From LMUY01 sp965276785 (GTDB taxonomy: Bacteria > Pseudomonadota > Alphaproteobacteria > Acetobacterales > Acetobacteraceae), in the NCBI GenBank assembly GCA_965276785.1, contig OZ255629.1, forward strand, positions 2,604,001-2,668,000: a DNA stretch of 64,000 bases, written 5' to 3'. The notes under the pieces are model-generated. The model saw only the letters and a list, made by a program, of their open reading frames with translations. It ran no database searches and had not been told where the DNA came from. Positions 1-7,586 of the stretch are shown here, piece by piece. Position numbers and translations under genes: made by a program. The first letter of the stretch is position 1. Each line of letters starts with the position of its first letter.

Positions 1-37
1 CCTTGGGGTGTCTACCATCGTCTTGGCGCCCGTCGGT

Positions 38-256
38 CTACGCCGTCAGGCCTCCACGATGCCATGGATGCGATCCGGTAGAGGCATTATACGCATCGAT
101 GGCCGGATTGCCCACGCGCGGACGCCTGACGCCTGACGCCTTTCTCAGGCTTGGGGACGGGCGTTCCGCGCTATCCGTCGCCGCGCCGAAGACGTGGTCG
201 AGCGCGGGCAGCGCCAGCCCGAGCAGCTTCCGCCGTTCAGAGGGTGCGTCGGCCAT
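38..256 (-). CDS. small hypothetical protein (72 aa)
   Basis: This is the last gene of a minus-strand run of small genes. I start it at the ATG at 254-256 because a GAGGGAA ribosome-binding sequence lies just upstream. The start overlaps the end of the preceding gene by about 20 bases, which suggests translational coupling. The first half is hydrophobic (LLGLALPALDHVFGAA) and the C-terminal half is rich in Arg, Gly and Pro. I do not recognise a family, and the second half looks weakly coding, so the true 3' end is uncertain. Confidence 0.4.
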   Translation of the reverse strand: MADAPSERRKLLGLALPALDHVFGAATDSAERPSPSLRKASGVRRPRVGNPAIDAYNASTGSHPWHRGGLTA

Positions 257-590
257 CCAACCATTCCCTCGTTTCATGGGCGGCCGGCAACGTGCGTTCG
301 GCCAATCGCGCCAGTTCCGCATAGGTGGCGCCCCCCGCCACGACCAGGTCGGAAAGCAGGCCGATGTCCGTTTCGTCGAGGAAGGCCCTCACGTGGTGCT
401 CGAAACCGCTTGGTGGCGTGCCGGTGCGGATGGCGTCCATGACCTGCCGCCGCGTGACGCATTGCGGCGTGGAGGCGTTGACGTGCCCGATGGCGAGGTC
501 GAGCGTTCGTGCGATCCGTTGTTCGCTGGCCTCGCCGACGGATGGACGGCCATCGCCCCGGTCGGCCTCTTGCTTCCATTGGCCTTCCAC
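237..590 (-). CDS. hypothetical protein (117 aa)
   Basis: The start is a GTG at 588-590, chosen because AAAGGAG lies about seven bases upstream. The protein is soluble and mostly helical, with an acidic, Leu-rich C-terminal half (around FLDETDIGLLSDLVVAGG). No catalytic motif or membrane segment is visible, and I do not recognise the family. It lies about 110 bases downstream of the 143-aa gene and overlaps the next gene. The setting is one of short accessory genes of the kind carried on alphaproteobacterial plasmids and integrative elements. Confidence 0.6.
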   Translation of the reverse strand: MEGQWKQEADRGDGRPSVGEASEQRIARTLDLAIGHVNASTPQCVTRRQVMDAIRTGTPPSGFEHHVRAFLDETDIGLLSDLVVAGGATYAELARLAERTLPAAHETREWLDGRRTL

Positions 591-701
591 GACCCGTCTC
601 CTTTGTGCTCGCTATTCTTAGCATACTTCGAACGTGTCGCTTGACTGATCGCGGAAGCCCGTTTGGCGCCCCGGTCCCCGCGCCGTCGACCAATATGCGG
701 A

Positions 702-1133
702 TCACGTCGGCATTCCGGCCGTGTTTTGGACCGCGGCTGCGGTTTGTTCGAAGACGAAGTTGCTGCAGTCGATGCTCGCGATCGTGCCACGCTTCCCTAG
801 GTCGATGACGTGCGCGCCGCCCCCGAACGCATCCAGGCGGGGCCGCGAGCAGGAGTGGCTCCAGCTGAAGCCCCACACCCCGCCGAGATCGAGTGCTGCC
901 GCGCATCGCATGACGAAGGCGATGACGTGCTCGGGCTCGCCGTATTCGTCGCTGTGCAGCCAAAGGGTGCCCGGTCCCGTCTCGTGACTGACCGACATCT
1001 CGAAGCCCAGGCTTGCGCCTTCATCGCGGTCGAGTTCGGCTTCGAGCTCGCCCCGGATGTCGTCGGCGCGGGCCGCGTTCTCGGCCGACCCTACGTCCAG
1101 CATGCAGGAGAACTGGGTGAAGTAGTCAGCCAT
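702..1133 (-). CDS. conserved hypothetical protein, plasmid-type (143 aa)
   Basis: The start is the ATG at 1131-1133, which has a near-consensus GGAGGGAA ribosome site. A longer upstream reading frame exists but lacks such support and would overlap the neighbour extensively. The protein begins MADYFTQFSCMLDVG and is acidic. It contains a tryptophan-rich centre (GGVWGFSWSHSC) followed by LDAFGGGAHVIDL. I recall similar proteins of unknown function on alphaproteobacterial plasmids, but there is no assigned role. The start overlaps the end of the preceding 96-aa gene by eight bases, so the two are probably co-translated. Confidence 0.7.
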   Translation of the reverse strand: MADYFTQFSCMLDVGSAENAARADDIRGELEAELDRDEGASLGFEMSVSHETGPGTLWLHSDEYGEPEHVIAFVMRCAAALDLGGVWGFSWSHSCSRPRLDAFGGGAHVIDLGKRGTIASIDCSNFVFEQTAAAVQNTAGMPT

Positions 1134-1416
1134 CGATTCCCTCCTTCGTTCGGTTGTCGTCAGGGCGCGTCTCGGCGTGATTCGTGCGGGCGTTCGGTCC
1201 GATCCAGCACTCGGTCGTCGGTCGCTGTCCTTGTTTTTCGTCGGGGTCGCCGAACAGCCAGAAAGGCGCACCGGCGTGGACGATTTCTCGTGCGCGCTCT
1301 TCGCTGACGCGCGTCAAGGTCAGGTACTCTGTTGGGCCGCAGCAATCGTGATAGCGGAGCTGCAATGACCAAGGACGGTCGGGAATGCCGCTCGGGCGCA
1401 GGACAAGGTCAGCCAT
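1126..1416 (-). CDS. hypothetical protein (96 aa)
   Basis: The ATG at 1414-1416 follows GAGGAGACGACCG, a good ribosome site. The N-terminal 60 residues look well conserved in type (YHDCCGPTEYLTLTRVSEE, then AGAPFWLFGDPDEKQ). The last 30 residues are polar and probably disordered. The gene overlaps both neighbours, by eight bases on each side, which fits an operon with coupled translation. I do not recognise a named family and can propose no enzymatic function. Confidence 0.65.
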   Translation of the reverse strand: MADLVLRPSGIPDRPWSLQLRYHDCCGPTEYLTLTRVSEERAREIVHAGAPFWLFGDPDEKQGQRPTTECWIGPNARTNHAETRPDDNRTKEGIDG

Positions 1417-1774
1417 CGGTCGTCTCCTCGCAGTCGATGCCGTCGAGCTTGGTGCCGACGCGGCCCATCCAGGGCTCGGGCCGTATGGCGCGCACCCAAT
1501 CCGCGAAGGATGGGATGCGGCCGAGATCCTCCAGGATGTGTTGTTCGGCGATGAGCCGCACGGGCACCCGGCGGCCGGCCGAGGTGGTTATGGTGAGGCC
1601 GAACAGCGCCTCGGCCGCGAAGCAGCCTTCCGCGTGATGGCGCAGCGCCCGGTGCCGGAAGTCGGCGATGATTTCCTTGCTGCGGTCGAGCCAGTCGTGG
1701 ATGGCTTGGTAGTCCGCCGGGACACCCCCGAACTTGCGGGCGGAGGAGACGGCGTGATGGTAGCTGTGCGCCAT
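1409..1774 (-). CDS. DUF6915 family protein (121 aa)
   Basis: The sequence MAHSYHHAVSSARKFGG, the block ADFRHRALRHHAEGCF and the late block IPSFADWVRAIRPEPWM match my memory of the DUF6915 family. These are small proteins from alphaproteobacterial plasmids and prophages with no known activity. The His-rich centre (FRHRALRHHAEG) and the repeated aromatic residues are the most striking features. The full expected length of about 120 residues is present. The gene lies 11 bases after the DUF6878 gene and overlaps the next gene, so it is part of the minus-strand operon. The family call is from memory, without a profile search. Confidence 0.75.
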   Translation of the reverse strand: MAHSYHHAVSSARKFGGVPADYQAIHDWLDRSKEIIADFRHRALRHHAEGCFAAEALFGLTITTSAGRRVPVRLIAEQHILEDLGRIPSFADWVRAIRPEPWMGRVGTKLDGIDCEETTDG

Positions 1775-1785
1775 GCCCGCTTCCC

Positions 1786-2304
1786 TCAGAACGCGTGGAC
1801 GTAATTGTTGGTCTCGGTGTAGCGTTCGTCGTAGTCGAGCGTGACGGATCGTTCGGCAACGTCGAAGGTGAACGTGCCGAAGCCGCCGTCGTCGTTCTCC
1901 CAGCCGCCATGCGTTCGTTCGAGCAGCTCGTAGGCGATGGTCTCCATGGCATCGCGCAGGTTGACCTCGGCGCGCGTGTCCTTCCCCTCATCGAAGTCGA
2001 CCCGGGCGATCTCGATGCACGCCTCCGGAAATGCGACGGTCTCCTCGTCGGCGTCGTAGGCGGTCGCCTGTTCCATCTGGCCGGAATCCCCGCTGCCCTC
2101 GAACTCGATGGTGACGCGCGCGACGCCCGCGGCCTGGAGGGCGTCGAGGATGGCCGCTTTGGTGATGGGGAAGGCGGCGTCGCGGCGCTCGCGGTAGTGG
2201 GCATCGCGACGCTCGTATTCGCGGCTGCGGGCCTCCCATTCGGCCGTCGCCGCCAACGTCGCGGCGTCCACCGCCGACGGAACCGAGGTCTCGGTCGTCT
2301 CCAT
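1786..2304 (-). CDS. DUF6878 family protein (172 aa)
   Basis: I start at the ATG at 2302-2304, preceded by GGAGACGATC, rather than the GTG twelve bases upstream. The N-terminal third is helical and charged (EWEARSREYERRDAHYRERR). It is followed by a mixed alpha/beta core rich in acidic residues (VTIEFEGSGDSGQ, TLDYDERYTETNNYVHAF). This layout matches DUF6878, a family of unknown function found on plasmids next to DUF6915. The gene is complete and lies directly upstream of the DUF6915 gene. The C-terminal YTETNNYVHAF ending is characteristic in my recollection. Confidence 0.7.
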   Translation of the reverse strand: METTETSVPSAVDAATLAATAEWEARSREYERRDAHYRERRDAAFPITKAAILDALQAAGVARVTIEFEGSGDSGQMEQATAYDADEETVAFPEACIEIARVDFDEGKDTRAEVNLRDAMETIAYELLERTHGGWENDDGGFGTFTFDVAERSVTLDYDERYTETNNYVHAF

Positions 2305-2460
2305 GATCGTCTCCACGAGGACTGGGTGGGTCGAGGGCGGATCACCTGGGGCATCCAGGAAATCATCCTCCCAAAACCCCCTGCCGGGCTGCTTCGGGCG
2401 TGTCGGCCAAGGGTGAAGCCGGCTCGGCGGCGGCCCATCGCGGAGTTCGCGCGAAGGGCG

Positions 2461-2733
2461 TCAGGCGTTCGCCAGCATTTCCTCGAGCTCACGGTTGTAG
2501 GCGGCGTGGTCTCGCTTGGCCGCCGCGTAGGCCGTGAGGATCGTTCCCAGGTCGATCCCGTTCGACCGCCCGGCCTGCGCGAGCGACGACAGCCACGCGT
2601 CGCCGAAGATGGCCAGCGCGTGCGATCGCAAGCCGCCCTCGCTGCGCAGGATGGCGACGATCTGGGCATCCGTGATGGGTTCGGTGCTGGCGTTCTCGGC
2701 GGCGCTGCGGAGGGTCGGCATGCCCGGCTTCAT
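2461..2733 (-). CDS. hypothetical protein (90 aa)
   Basis: The reading frame gives a small, mostly helical, acidic protein (ITDAQIVAILRSEGGLRSH, then LEEMLANA at the end). I use the ATG at 2731-2733; a GTG three codons upstream is also possible, and neither has a strong ribosome site. The gene is separated by about 150 bases from the DUF6878 gene downstream. No motif is recognised. The spacing and orientation place it in the same minus-strand group. Confidence 0.5.
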   Translation of the reverse strand: MKPGMPTLRSAAENASTEPITDAQIVAILRSEGGLRSHALAIFGDAWLSSLAQAGRSNGIDLGTILTAYAAAKRDHAAYNRELEEMLANA

Positions 2734-3007
2734 GCGTCGCACGTCTCAGGTCTCGATGCCGTGGGCCGGTGGCGGACCTGGCTCGCTGGCGCGTGCGCCG
2801 GACCCACCTCCAGGCGTTGCGCTCCTGCAATAGCCGCGGTCCACGTCGGTCGCGTCAGCGCCGTCCGGTGTCCGTCATGGCAAGCAGCTTGATCGTAGCG
2901 GGTCTTGGAGCCGTGCACCCCCGCGGCGACGGGTAGCGGAGCGCTTGGGCGTCGTGGCTTGCGGCCCGCTCGGCTTCGCCGGCGGGTCGTGTGGTTCGCG
3001 TTCGGTC

Positions 3008-3301
3008 TCATCCGAACGTCCGCCGGGGCATCGGTGGCGGGGGGCTGCGTCCGGCGATCATCAGGTTCCAATACCACCACGAGCGATCGTCGATGATGCC
3101 CGGAGGGACATTGTCGAGCGCCTTGAGGAATTCCTCGTCGGTGACGTGCGTCCGTATTTCCGCCATGTCCTCGGCGGATGCCCGGGCCATGGCGTAGGCC
3201 AGGAACCGGACGGGATCGCAGAGCGCCTGGTCCGGATCCTCGAACCAGACCACCTTTCGGGCGATCTTCCTCATTGTTTCGGTCATCGGTAGGCTTTTCA
3301 T
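3008..3301 (-). CDS. hypothetical protein (97 aa)
   Basis: The start is the ATG at 3299-3301, supported by GAGGAAGG five to six bases upstream. The longer open frame upstream is of arginine-rich shadow type and is rejected. The protein has a helical core (EDPDQALCDPVRFLAYAMA, then MAEIRTHVTDEEFLKAL). It ends in a Trp/Pro-rich tail that contains DDRSWWYWNLMI. I do not recognise a family. It is the first gene of the minus-strand group, and about 265 bases without a convincing gene separate it from the next one. Confidence 0.6.
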   Translation of the reverse strand: MKSLPMTETMRKIARKVVWFEDPDQALCDPVRFLAYAMARASAEDMAEIRTHVTDEEFLKALDNVPPGIIDDRSWWYWNLMIAGRSPPPPMPRRTFG

Positions 3302-3583
3302 GGTTTGACCTTCCTCGGGATGTCCCCGCGCCTCCCAGCCGGGTCGCGATGGCGCCGTTACGCGATGCGTCCAGATCCCATGGATCGAAATCGGCGCCCG
3401 CGCCCCTCGCCCGCCGCTTCGTCGACGTCCGTGTGGGGGCGCCGAGCCGCATGCTCTTGTAGACAGTTGGTCGCGCCGCCTCAAACACCTCTCTGGCCGC
3501 GCCCGGTCGTCGGCGTCATCGCGTTGCGGTGATGGCGTCCCCATTGATTGCCGTAATTCGCGGCGAATCAAGGGAGGTTTGGC

Positions 3584-3724
3584 ATGTCGGATGGTATGGT
3601 TCCCGAAGGGGGTGAGCGAGCGCACGCCCGCGGGAAGACCGTTGTAGGTCGGCGTTCGCGGCGGGGCCTGATGCCGCGAGCTTGCGTTGGGCTTGGCTCG
3701 ACCTGCTGGCGGGGCCTCTTTTGA
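3584..3724 (+). CDS. possible small ORF (46 aa)
   Basis: A short frame begins with ATG directly after AAGGGAGGTTTGGC, an unusually good ribosome site for this window. The product is basic and Gly/Arg-rich with two cysteines near its end. No family is recognised. It lies upstream of the antirepressor genes on the same strand. The strong ribosome site is the only positive evidence, so this may instead be a chance frame in regulatory DNA. Confidence 0.3.
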   Translation: MSDGMVPEGGERAHARGKTVVGRRSRRGLMPRACVGLGSTCWRGLF

Positions 3725-3888
3725 TCTGTCGCGGGACCTTTCCGCGGCGTTGCGGTCTGGGACGCGGGGCCGGGGGTGTTCGTCGCACGGGCCTTTCGCC
3801 CGCGGTGGGTTCTTGCCGGTTTGTGTCGGGTCCTTTCTGCTTGAACCGTTGGGCGCGAATCAGGGTGCCCAGTCTTCTGGAGGTTCCG

Positions 3889-3978
3889 ATGTATGTTCGG
3901 CTGCTGCGTTTATTTGCGTTTCTTCTGTTCGAGCGCGGCAGGTGGAGTGTCGTCTTTGATCGGCGTGTCGCGAGGTGA
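3889..3978 (+). CDS. leader peptide coupled to the AntA-like gene (29 aa)
   Basis: A 29-residue frame starts with ATG five bases after TGGAGG, a strong ribosome site. The product is hydrophobic then basic (MYVRLLRLFAFLLFERG...). Its TGA stop overlaps the GTG start of the antirepressor gene as GTGA. The downstream gene has no ribosome site of its own, so its translation probably depends on this short frame. The peptide itself may have no function. Confidence 0.5.
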   Translation: MYVRLLRLFAFLLFERGRWSVVFDRRVAR

Positions 3979-4418
3979 CGGAGAATGATGCTGGGACGAG
4001 GCTCCAGCCTGGTTCCGCCGACGGCAGTGGCTTTGATCCGTCCGCGCCGAACGGTGTCGGTCGCCTTCCGGTGACCGTTGGGGTCGTTGGCGGCCAGTCT
4101 GTAAGGGTCGTGGATGCGCACGTGCTGAAGGCGTTTCTCGGTTCCGACATTGATTTCCAGGCGTGGTTCATGATGGCGGTTCATCGCGCCGGGCTGCAGC
4201 GCGGTCTCGATTACGAGCGGTCTGGCCCGCCGAAGGTCGATCCACGGACAGGCCGGTTTGGCGGTTGCGAGGTCTTCTCGGTCGAGGCGGCCAAGAAGGT
4301 AGCGATGATGGCTGGGGGCCTCCGAGGGAACGCCGTCCGGGAGTATTTCGTTGAGCAGGCAAGACGGATGGCAGCTCGCGAGCTTCTGCTGCCGCCTTTG
4401 GCCGAGTTGCGGCATTGA
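3975..4418 (+). CDS. AntA/AntB-type antirepressor domain protein (147 aa)
   Basis: Residues 35-110 carry the block VVDAHVLKAFLGSDIDFQAW followed by VHRAGLQRGLDYER. This resembles the AntA/AntB antirepressor domain of phages, which blocks phage repressors or acts as a DNA-binding accessory. The later segment with FSVEAAKKVAMMAGG and the ending ARRMAARELLLP fit the helical end of such domains. The GTG start is chosen because it overlaps the stop of a leader ORF that has a strong ribosome site. The BRO-type gene 160 bases downstream is also an antirepressor, so this is probably a phage or plasmid regulatory pair. The family match is by pattern recognition only. Confidence 0.6.
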   Translation: MTENDAGTRLQPGSADGSGFDPSAPNGVGRLPVTVGVVGGQSVRVVDAHVLKAFLGSDIDFQAWFMMAVHRAGLQRGLDYERSGPPKVDPRTGRFGGCEVFSVEAAKKVAMMAGGLRGNAVREYFVEQARRMAARELLLPPLAELRH

Positions 4419-4580
4419 CGGCCGCTTCGGGCTGCTCGCCAGCGCCCGTCAAATTCCCTGTGCCGTCTTGCTGACCGTCTCGTTGCCGCCACGTATTCTC
4501 CGGCTTTTCAGGTCGTCGCCTCGCATCATGCTCGTGTGAGGCGGGCGATTCGCGCTTCGCCTTCGAACGGGAGGTGGCCG

Positions 4581-5303
4581 ATGGCTGGCTTGGATGATGG
4601 GGATACTGGTACGGGCGGAGCTGTTGGCGCGGTAGCGCGGGAGTTCGCCTTCGTGGATCGCCCTGTTCGTATGTTCGTTGAGGACGGTGAGCCGATCATC
4701 GTCTCAGCGGACTTGTGTGGGGTGTTGGAGATCGCCCATGTGGGCAGAGCCATGTCGCGTTTGGATGCCGATGAAAAGGGGGTGCGTATTGCGCACACCC
4801 TTGGTGGCCCACAGGAGATGGCGGTGGTCACCGAGGCTGGAATGTATCGCTTGGTCATGTCGTCTCGGAAGCCGCAAGCCAAGGCGTTTCTCCGCTGGCT
4901 CACCCATGAGGTGCTCCCGTCCATTCGCAGGACCGGGAGTTACTCGACCTCCCGCGTTTCGGAAGCTGCTTCAAAGATCCCAGCCGTCAAACCAGGTTTT
5001 CCAGCATACCCTTGGCTTGGGACGATGCCGATCGACCAGATCCCACTGACGCTGAACGAATTTTTCTCGCTTTACGCCGCCTATGACTCTGGACCCGATG
5101 GAAAATACAAGCATGAGCCCCATCGCTTGGAGGCGGCGCTGCTGAATTGGATCGGGTGTAACGGATGGGGTGCGGAAGCGGCGCGGCATCCGGCGCGCGA
5201 CGTCTGGGTCTTCCGCCGGGCGGTATTGGAGGAATGGCTTGGCGCGTCCACTCCCGGCGCTCTCGGCGACCACCGCGATCCCTTTTACCGGCCGCCGGTA
5301 TAG
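4581..5303 (+). CDS. BRO-N domain (Bro family) antirepressor (240 aa)
   Basis: The ATG is preceded by GGAGGT at ideal spacing, so the 15 upstream codons of the open frame are not used. Residues 20-115 form a BRO-N domain. Its order is FVDRPVRMFVEDGEPIIVSA, CGVLEIAHVGRAMSRLDADE, VVTEAGMYRLVMSSRKPQAK and WLTHEVLPSIRRTGSY. The family binds DNA in phages and baculoviruses and often acts as an antirepressor. The C-terminal 110 residues carry no recognised domain but are well formed, including RLEAALLNWIGCNGWG and WVFRRAVLEEWLGA. It follows the AntA-like gene on the same strand. Confidence 0.85.
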   Translation: MAGLDDGDTGTGGAVGAVAREFAFVDRPVRMFVEDGEPIIVSADLCGVLEIAHVGRAMSRLDADEKGVRIAHTLGGPQEMAVVTEAGMYRLVMSSRKPQAKAFLRWLTHEVLPSIRRTGSYSTSRVSEAASKIPAVKPGFPAYPWLGTMPIDQIPLTLNEFFSLYAAYDSGPDGKYKHEPHRLEAALLNWIGCNGWGAEAARHPARDVWVFRRAVLEEWLGASTPGALGDHRDPFYRPPV

Positions 5304-5393
5304 CGTTCCGCAGTCGTGCTGCTTGTGTCGGTGATGGCGGGGAGCGGGTAAGTATCGTTTACGCCCTTGTTGATTTCCGGCGGGTAGCCCTCG

Positions 5394-5423
5394 TCACCGA
5401 GCTCGGCACGTACCCATCGGTGA
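5394..5423. repeat. inverted repeat TCACCGA/TCGGTGA
   Basis: Seven-base arms TCACCGA and TCGGTGA flank a 16-base spacer. A second shorter inverted repeat (CGTAC/GTACG) overlaps its right arm. It lies about 90 bases after the BRO-N gene and may be an operator, although no gene start is near on either strand. Confidence 0.35.
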
Positions 5424-5706
5424 GTACGTCTTGGAAACGCCGGTTTCCGTAGTCGGACCCAGCGTCATCCTCATTGGATGGCGCGCGACCCCTCCGGGGG
5501 CGCGGGGCCGTCGTCGCTCATCCCTCGTTTCTCCTGGTATCCTGATCTTCTCGGGTCGCTGACCGGCCCCAGCGCCCATCTCGATGGCTGGCGCGCGTCA
5601 CCTCGGTAGTGTCGCGGGGCCGCCGCGCGCCCGGTCGGACGGGCATTTCTCATTTTGGCCTGTCGACGTCGACGTTCCCTTGGCAAGCCTACCGGGCGCG
5701 CAGGAC

Positions 5707-5724
5707 GACCCGCGGGAGCGGGTC
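5707..5724. repeat. perfect hairpin GACCCGC-GGGA-GCGGGTC
   Basis: Seven-base arms pair perfectly around a four-base GGGA loop. There is no T-tract on either side, so an intrinsic terminator is not indicated. A second, larger hairpin follows seven bases later. Confidence 0.5.
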
Positions 5725-5730
5725 CGCGTA

Positions 5731-5770
5731 GCAGTTTGTGGGTGCTGCCGAAGGCTGCACCCCAAACTGC
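5731..5770. repeat. long stem-loop (14-15 base arms)
   Basis: GCAGTTTGTGGGTGC at 5731-5745 pairs with GCACCCCAAACTGC at 5757-5770 with one bulged base and an 11-base loop. With the preceding perfect hairpin it forms a compact structured element. The function is unknown. Confidence 0.55.
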
Positions 5771-5779
5771 GGTAGCGTG

Positions 5780-5809
5780 CCCTCCCCACCAGCACCCTCC
5801 CCACCAGCA
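5780..5809. repeat. tandem duplication of 15 bases
   Basis: The unit CCCTCCCCACCAGCA occurs twice in direct succession with no mismatch. It lies immediately after the long stem-loop. Confidence 0.7.
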
Positions 5810-6006
5810 GGCCCTTCTGGCTTCCCGACCGGGGCTCGCTGCCTCGTCCGTGGGGGTGTTGCTGGCTTCCCAGCTCGGTTCATTGGCCTCCCTTGGGGCC
5901 GTGTATTCAACGAAACCAAGCGGATCAATGACTTAGGCTCGTCTTGCCAGCGTACTCCGGTGCCTGGACCCGCCCTTCGCCCGGCTGATCCCCACCTAAA
6001 ACCCGT

Positions 6007-6031
6007 TATCCCCCTTCTCGTGGTGGGATAA
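6007..6031. repeat. TTATCCC...GGGATAA motif, copy 1
   Basis: TTATCCC and GGGATAA face each other across 11 bases, with CGTGGTGGGATAAG forming the right half. A near copy lies at 6206-6230, and a third half-site GGTAGGATAAG lies at 6241-6251. Read on the minus strand the shared word is CTTATCCYACC. The arrangement looks like protein-binding sites, for example operators or iterons. Confidence 0.5.
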
Positions 6032-6205
6032 GCCACGAAACGGGGGGATCAGGCGGGCATTTCGGGGGTCTTGTTGATCCGCCCGACGCGACGTGGCCAT
6101 GCGCGTCCTGTCGTGGTTTTCCGCCTTCATCCTCGGGGTCGGTGGGTGGTTGCGTGTTGGGTGGTCGGTGGTCCGTGGACGCGTTGATCGCCCCGTCTCG
6201 TCGCC

Positions 6206-6251
6206 TATCCCCCGCTCCGTGGTGGGATAAGTGACGATCCGGTAGGATAAG
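6206..6251. repeat. TATCCC...GGGATAAG motif copy 2 plus a half-site
   Basis: TATCCC at 6206-6211 faces GGGATAA at 6224-6230, matching the copy 200 bases upstream. A further half-site GGTAGGATAAG follows at 6241-6251. The cluster lies 35-80 bases before the next plus-strand open frame and could regulate it. Confidence 0.5.
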
Positions 6252-6285
6252 CCGCGACGAATCGCGTGGCGATCCGTCCTTGCTC

Positions 6286-7104
6286 ATGGTGTGGACGGAC
6301 CGGTTGAGGCGCTTCAGCAGGCTGGCATTGGATCTGCGGGACTTCGTCGAGGAGCGTGTCGAGCGCCTCCGGGACGGCGTTCCGGTCGACCCGGCGGGCG
6401 AGGTCGAGCGGGTGCGGGTGATCCTCGGTGAGGTCGTCCACCTCGGACTCGTCCCCGAAGGCCTGTGGCTCGCGCTGCCGCTGCCTTCCACCCGTGAGCC
6501 TGCCGCCTTGGATGCGCTCCGGGACAGTGTGTCTATTGAGGTTCGTAAGGGTCTCGCGACCGCTAATCCTGGCCCGACCTTCCTGGATCACGCCGTGCTC
6601 GATAAGGCCGTCCCGGACATCGCCTGCTTGGTGATTGAGGCGGCGTTCTTGTCCGGCTGCGTCGCGGCCAACCACGCGTGTTGCAGGTCGTTCCTGAACA
6701 GGCCTCATCGCAGGGCACGGAAGACGCGGCCCCGGCTGGATGTCGACGCGTTTCCCAAGGCGGCGTCGTATCGGCTCGATCCGCGGGCGTTCCTCGCCGA
6801 TGCCGAGGCCCGTCTCGCCACCGCGTTCGCCGACGTCGAGAAGGCCCGGAGGCGGATCGCCGACGTCGCCGCGGGTCGTGCGCCGAAGGAACCTCGTCAT
6901 GCCGTCGCGAAGCCGGCCATGGTCGAGGATCCGTCGTCCCGGTCGGCGGCGATGGCCTGCTTGGGCGGGAACGGCACCGTAATGCTCGACTCCGACTCCA
7001 GCTCCCGGCGGATCACGTCGGCTTTGCCGCCGTGCCGGATCAGGCGCTCCTCGAGCCAGCCCTCCTTACCGGCCCGCGCCGGCGGTCGCCCCAACCGCGA
7101 GTAA
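6286..7104 (+). CDS. hypothetical protein, probably 3'-truncated
   Basis: The first 80 residues and the segment encoded around 6740-6900 have protein-like composition (for example LALDLRDFVEERVERLRDG and LATAFADVEKARRRIADVA, both likely helical). The frame then runs into DNA whose opposite strand encodes an IS21 transposase fragment. The natural C-terminus was therefore probably lost, and the last 60 residues are not genuine. The ATG at 6286 has no clear ribosome site. It lies just downstream of the CTTATCC-type repeats. I do not recognise the family. Confidence 0.35.
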   Translation: MVWTDRLRRFSRLALDLRDFVEERVERLRDGVPVDPAGEVERVRVILGEVVHLGLVPEGLWLALPLPSTREPAALDALRDSVSIEVRKGLATANPGPTFLDHAVLDKAVPDIACLVIEAAFLSGCVAANHACCRSFLNRPHRRARKTRPRLDVDAFPKAASYRLDPRAFLADAEARLATAFADVEKARRRIADVAAGRAPKEPRHAVAKPAMVEDPSSRSAAMACLGGNGTVMLDSDSSSRRITSALPPCRIRRSSSQPSLPARAGGRPNRE

Positions 7105-7238
7105 CCCGTCCAGCAGCCCCCGCGCAGGTACCGCCGCACCGTCTTGGGACAGGTGCCGAACTCACGCGCGATCCCCTTGGAGTCCCAGCCGCGAAGCTTG
7201 AGCTCCAGCATCGCCGCCACCTCCTCCGGCGTCCGCAT
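6978..7238 (-). pseudogene. istA: IS21-family transposase IstA, N-terminal fragment
   Basis: The frame starts MRTPEEVAAMLELKLRGWD and continues with a helix-turn-helix (IAREFGTCPKTVRRYLRGG). It then gives WLEERLIRHGGKADVIRREL. This is the DNA-binding N-terminus of IS21-type IstA proteins. The catalytic core and istB are absent, and the frame runs into unrelated sequence after about 87 residues. It is a truncated remnant and cannot transpose. Confidence 0.75.
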
Positions 7239-7363
7239 CAAATCCCCCGCGCAGCCTCGTCCCGCGCGGAACTTTCCACCATCCCGGTCACGTCCATGCC
7301 CGTCATCACCTCCCAAACGAAAGGAGAAAATTCATATCGCCAGGGAGGGTGATACCAACGGAC

Positions 7364-7586
7364 TCACGCGTTGACCGTTTTGGCCCAGCTTCGTTCGGTG
7401 ATGGATCGTATGATGTCTGGCATGGCTTCCAATTTGTTCCAGGCAGCACAGCAGGCGTCCACGATGGCCGTGTAGCTTTCGAAAACGCGGTTGCTGAGAT
7501 AGTTTTGTCGCAGATATTGCCAGATATTCTCGACCGGGTTCAGCTCGGGCGAATAGGGCGGCAAAAGTGAGATAGGGTCCGCGTTC
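7364..7586 (-). pseudogene. IS630-family transposase, C-terminal fragment
   Basis: The frame LLPPYSPELNPVENIWQYLR carries the YSPxLNPxE signature of IS630 DDE transposases, with the catalytic Glu in NPVE. It ends normally with TGA after SWAKTVNA. The rest of the gene was removed where the IS256 element begins at 7587. No continuation is visible on the far side of that element. Confidence 0.85.

Larger units (their letters stand above)
5304..6285. other. gene-poor region with hairpins and repeated motifs
   Basis: No open frame in this 980-base stretch has a ribosome site or a plausible composition. It instead holds several inverted repeats, two adjacent GC-rich hairpins, a 15-base tandem duplication and a widely spaced repeated motif. 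These are listed separately. It could be a regulatory or replication-related region, or decayed DNA between accessory modules. Confidence 0.5.

Noticed and set aside
274..963. Several long minus-strand frames between 0.2 and 2.7 kb
   Set aside because: They are Arg-rich shadows of the small operon genes, which have good ribosome sites and ordered overlaps.
6205..6900. 231-codon minus-strand frame opposite the hypothetical gene at 6286
   Set aside because: Its composition is dominated by Arg, Gly and Pro, typical of a shadow frame, and it has no ribosome site.
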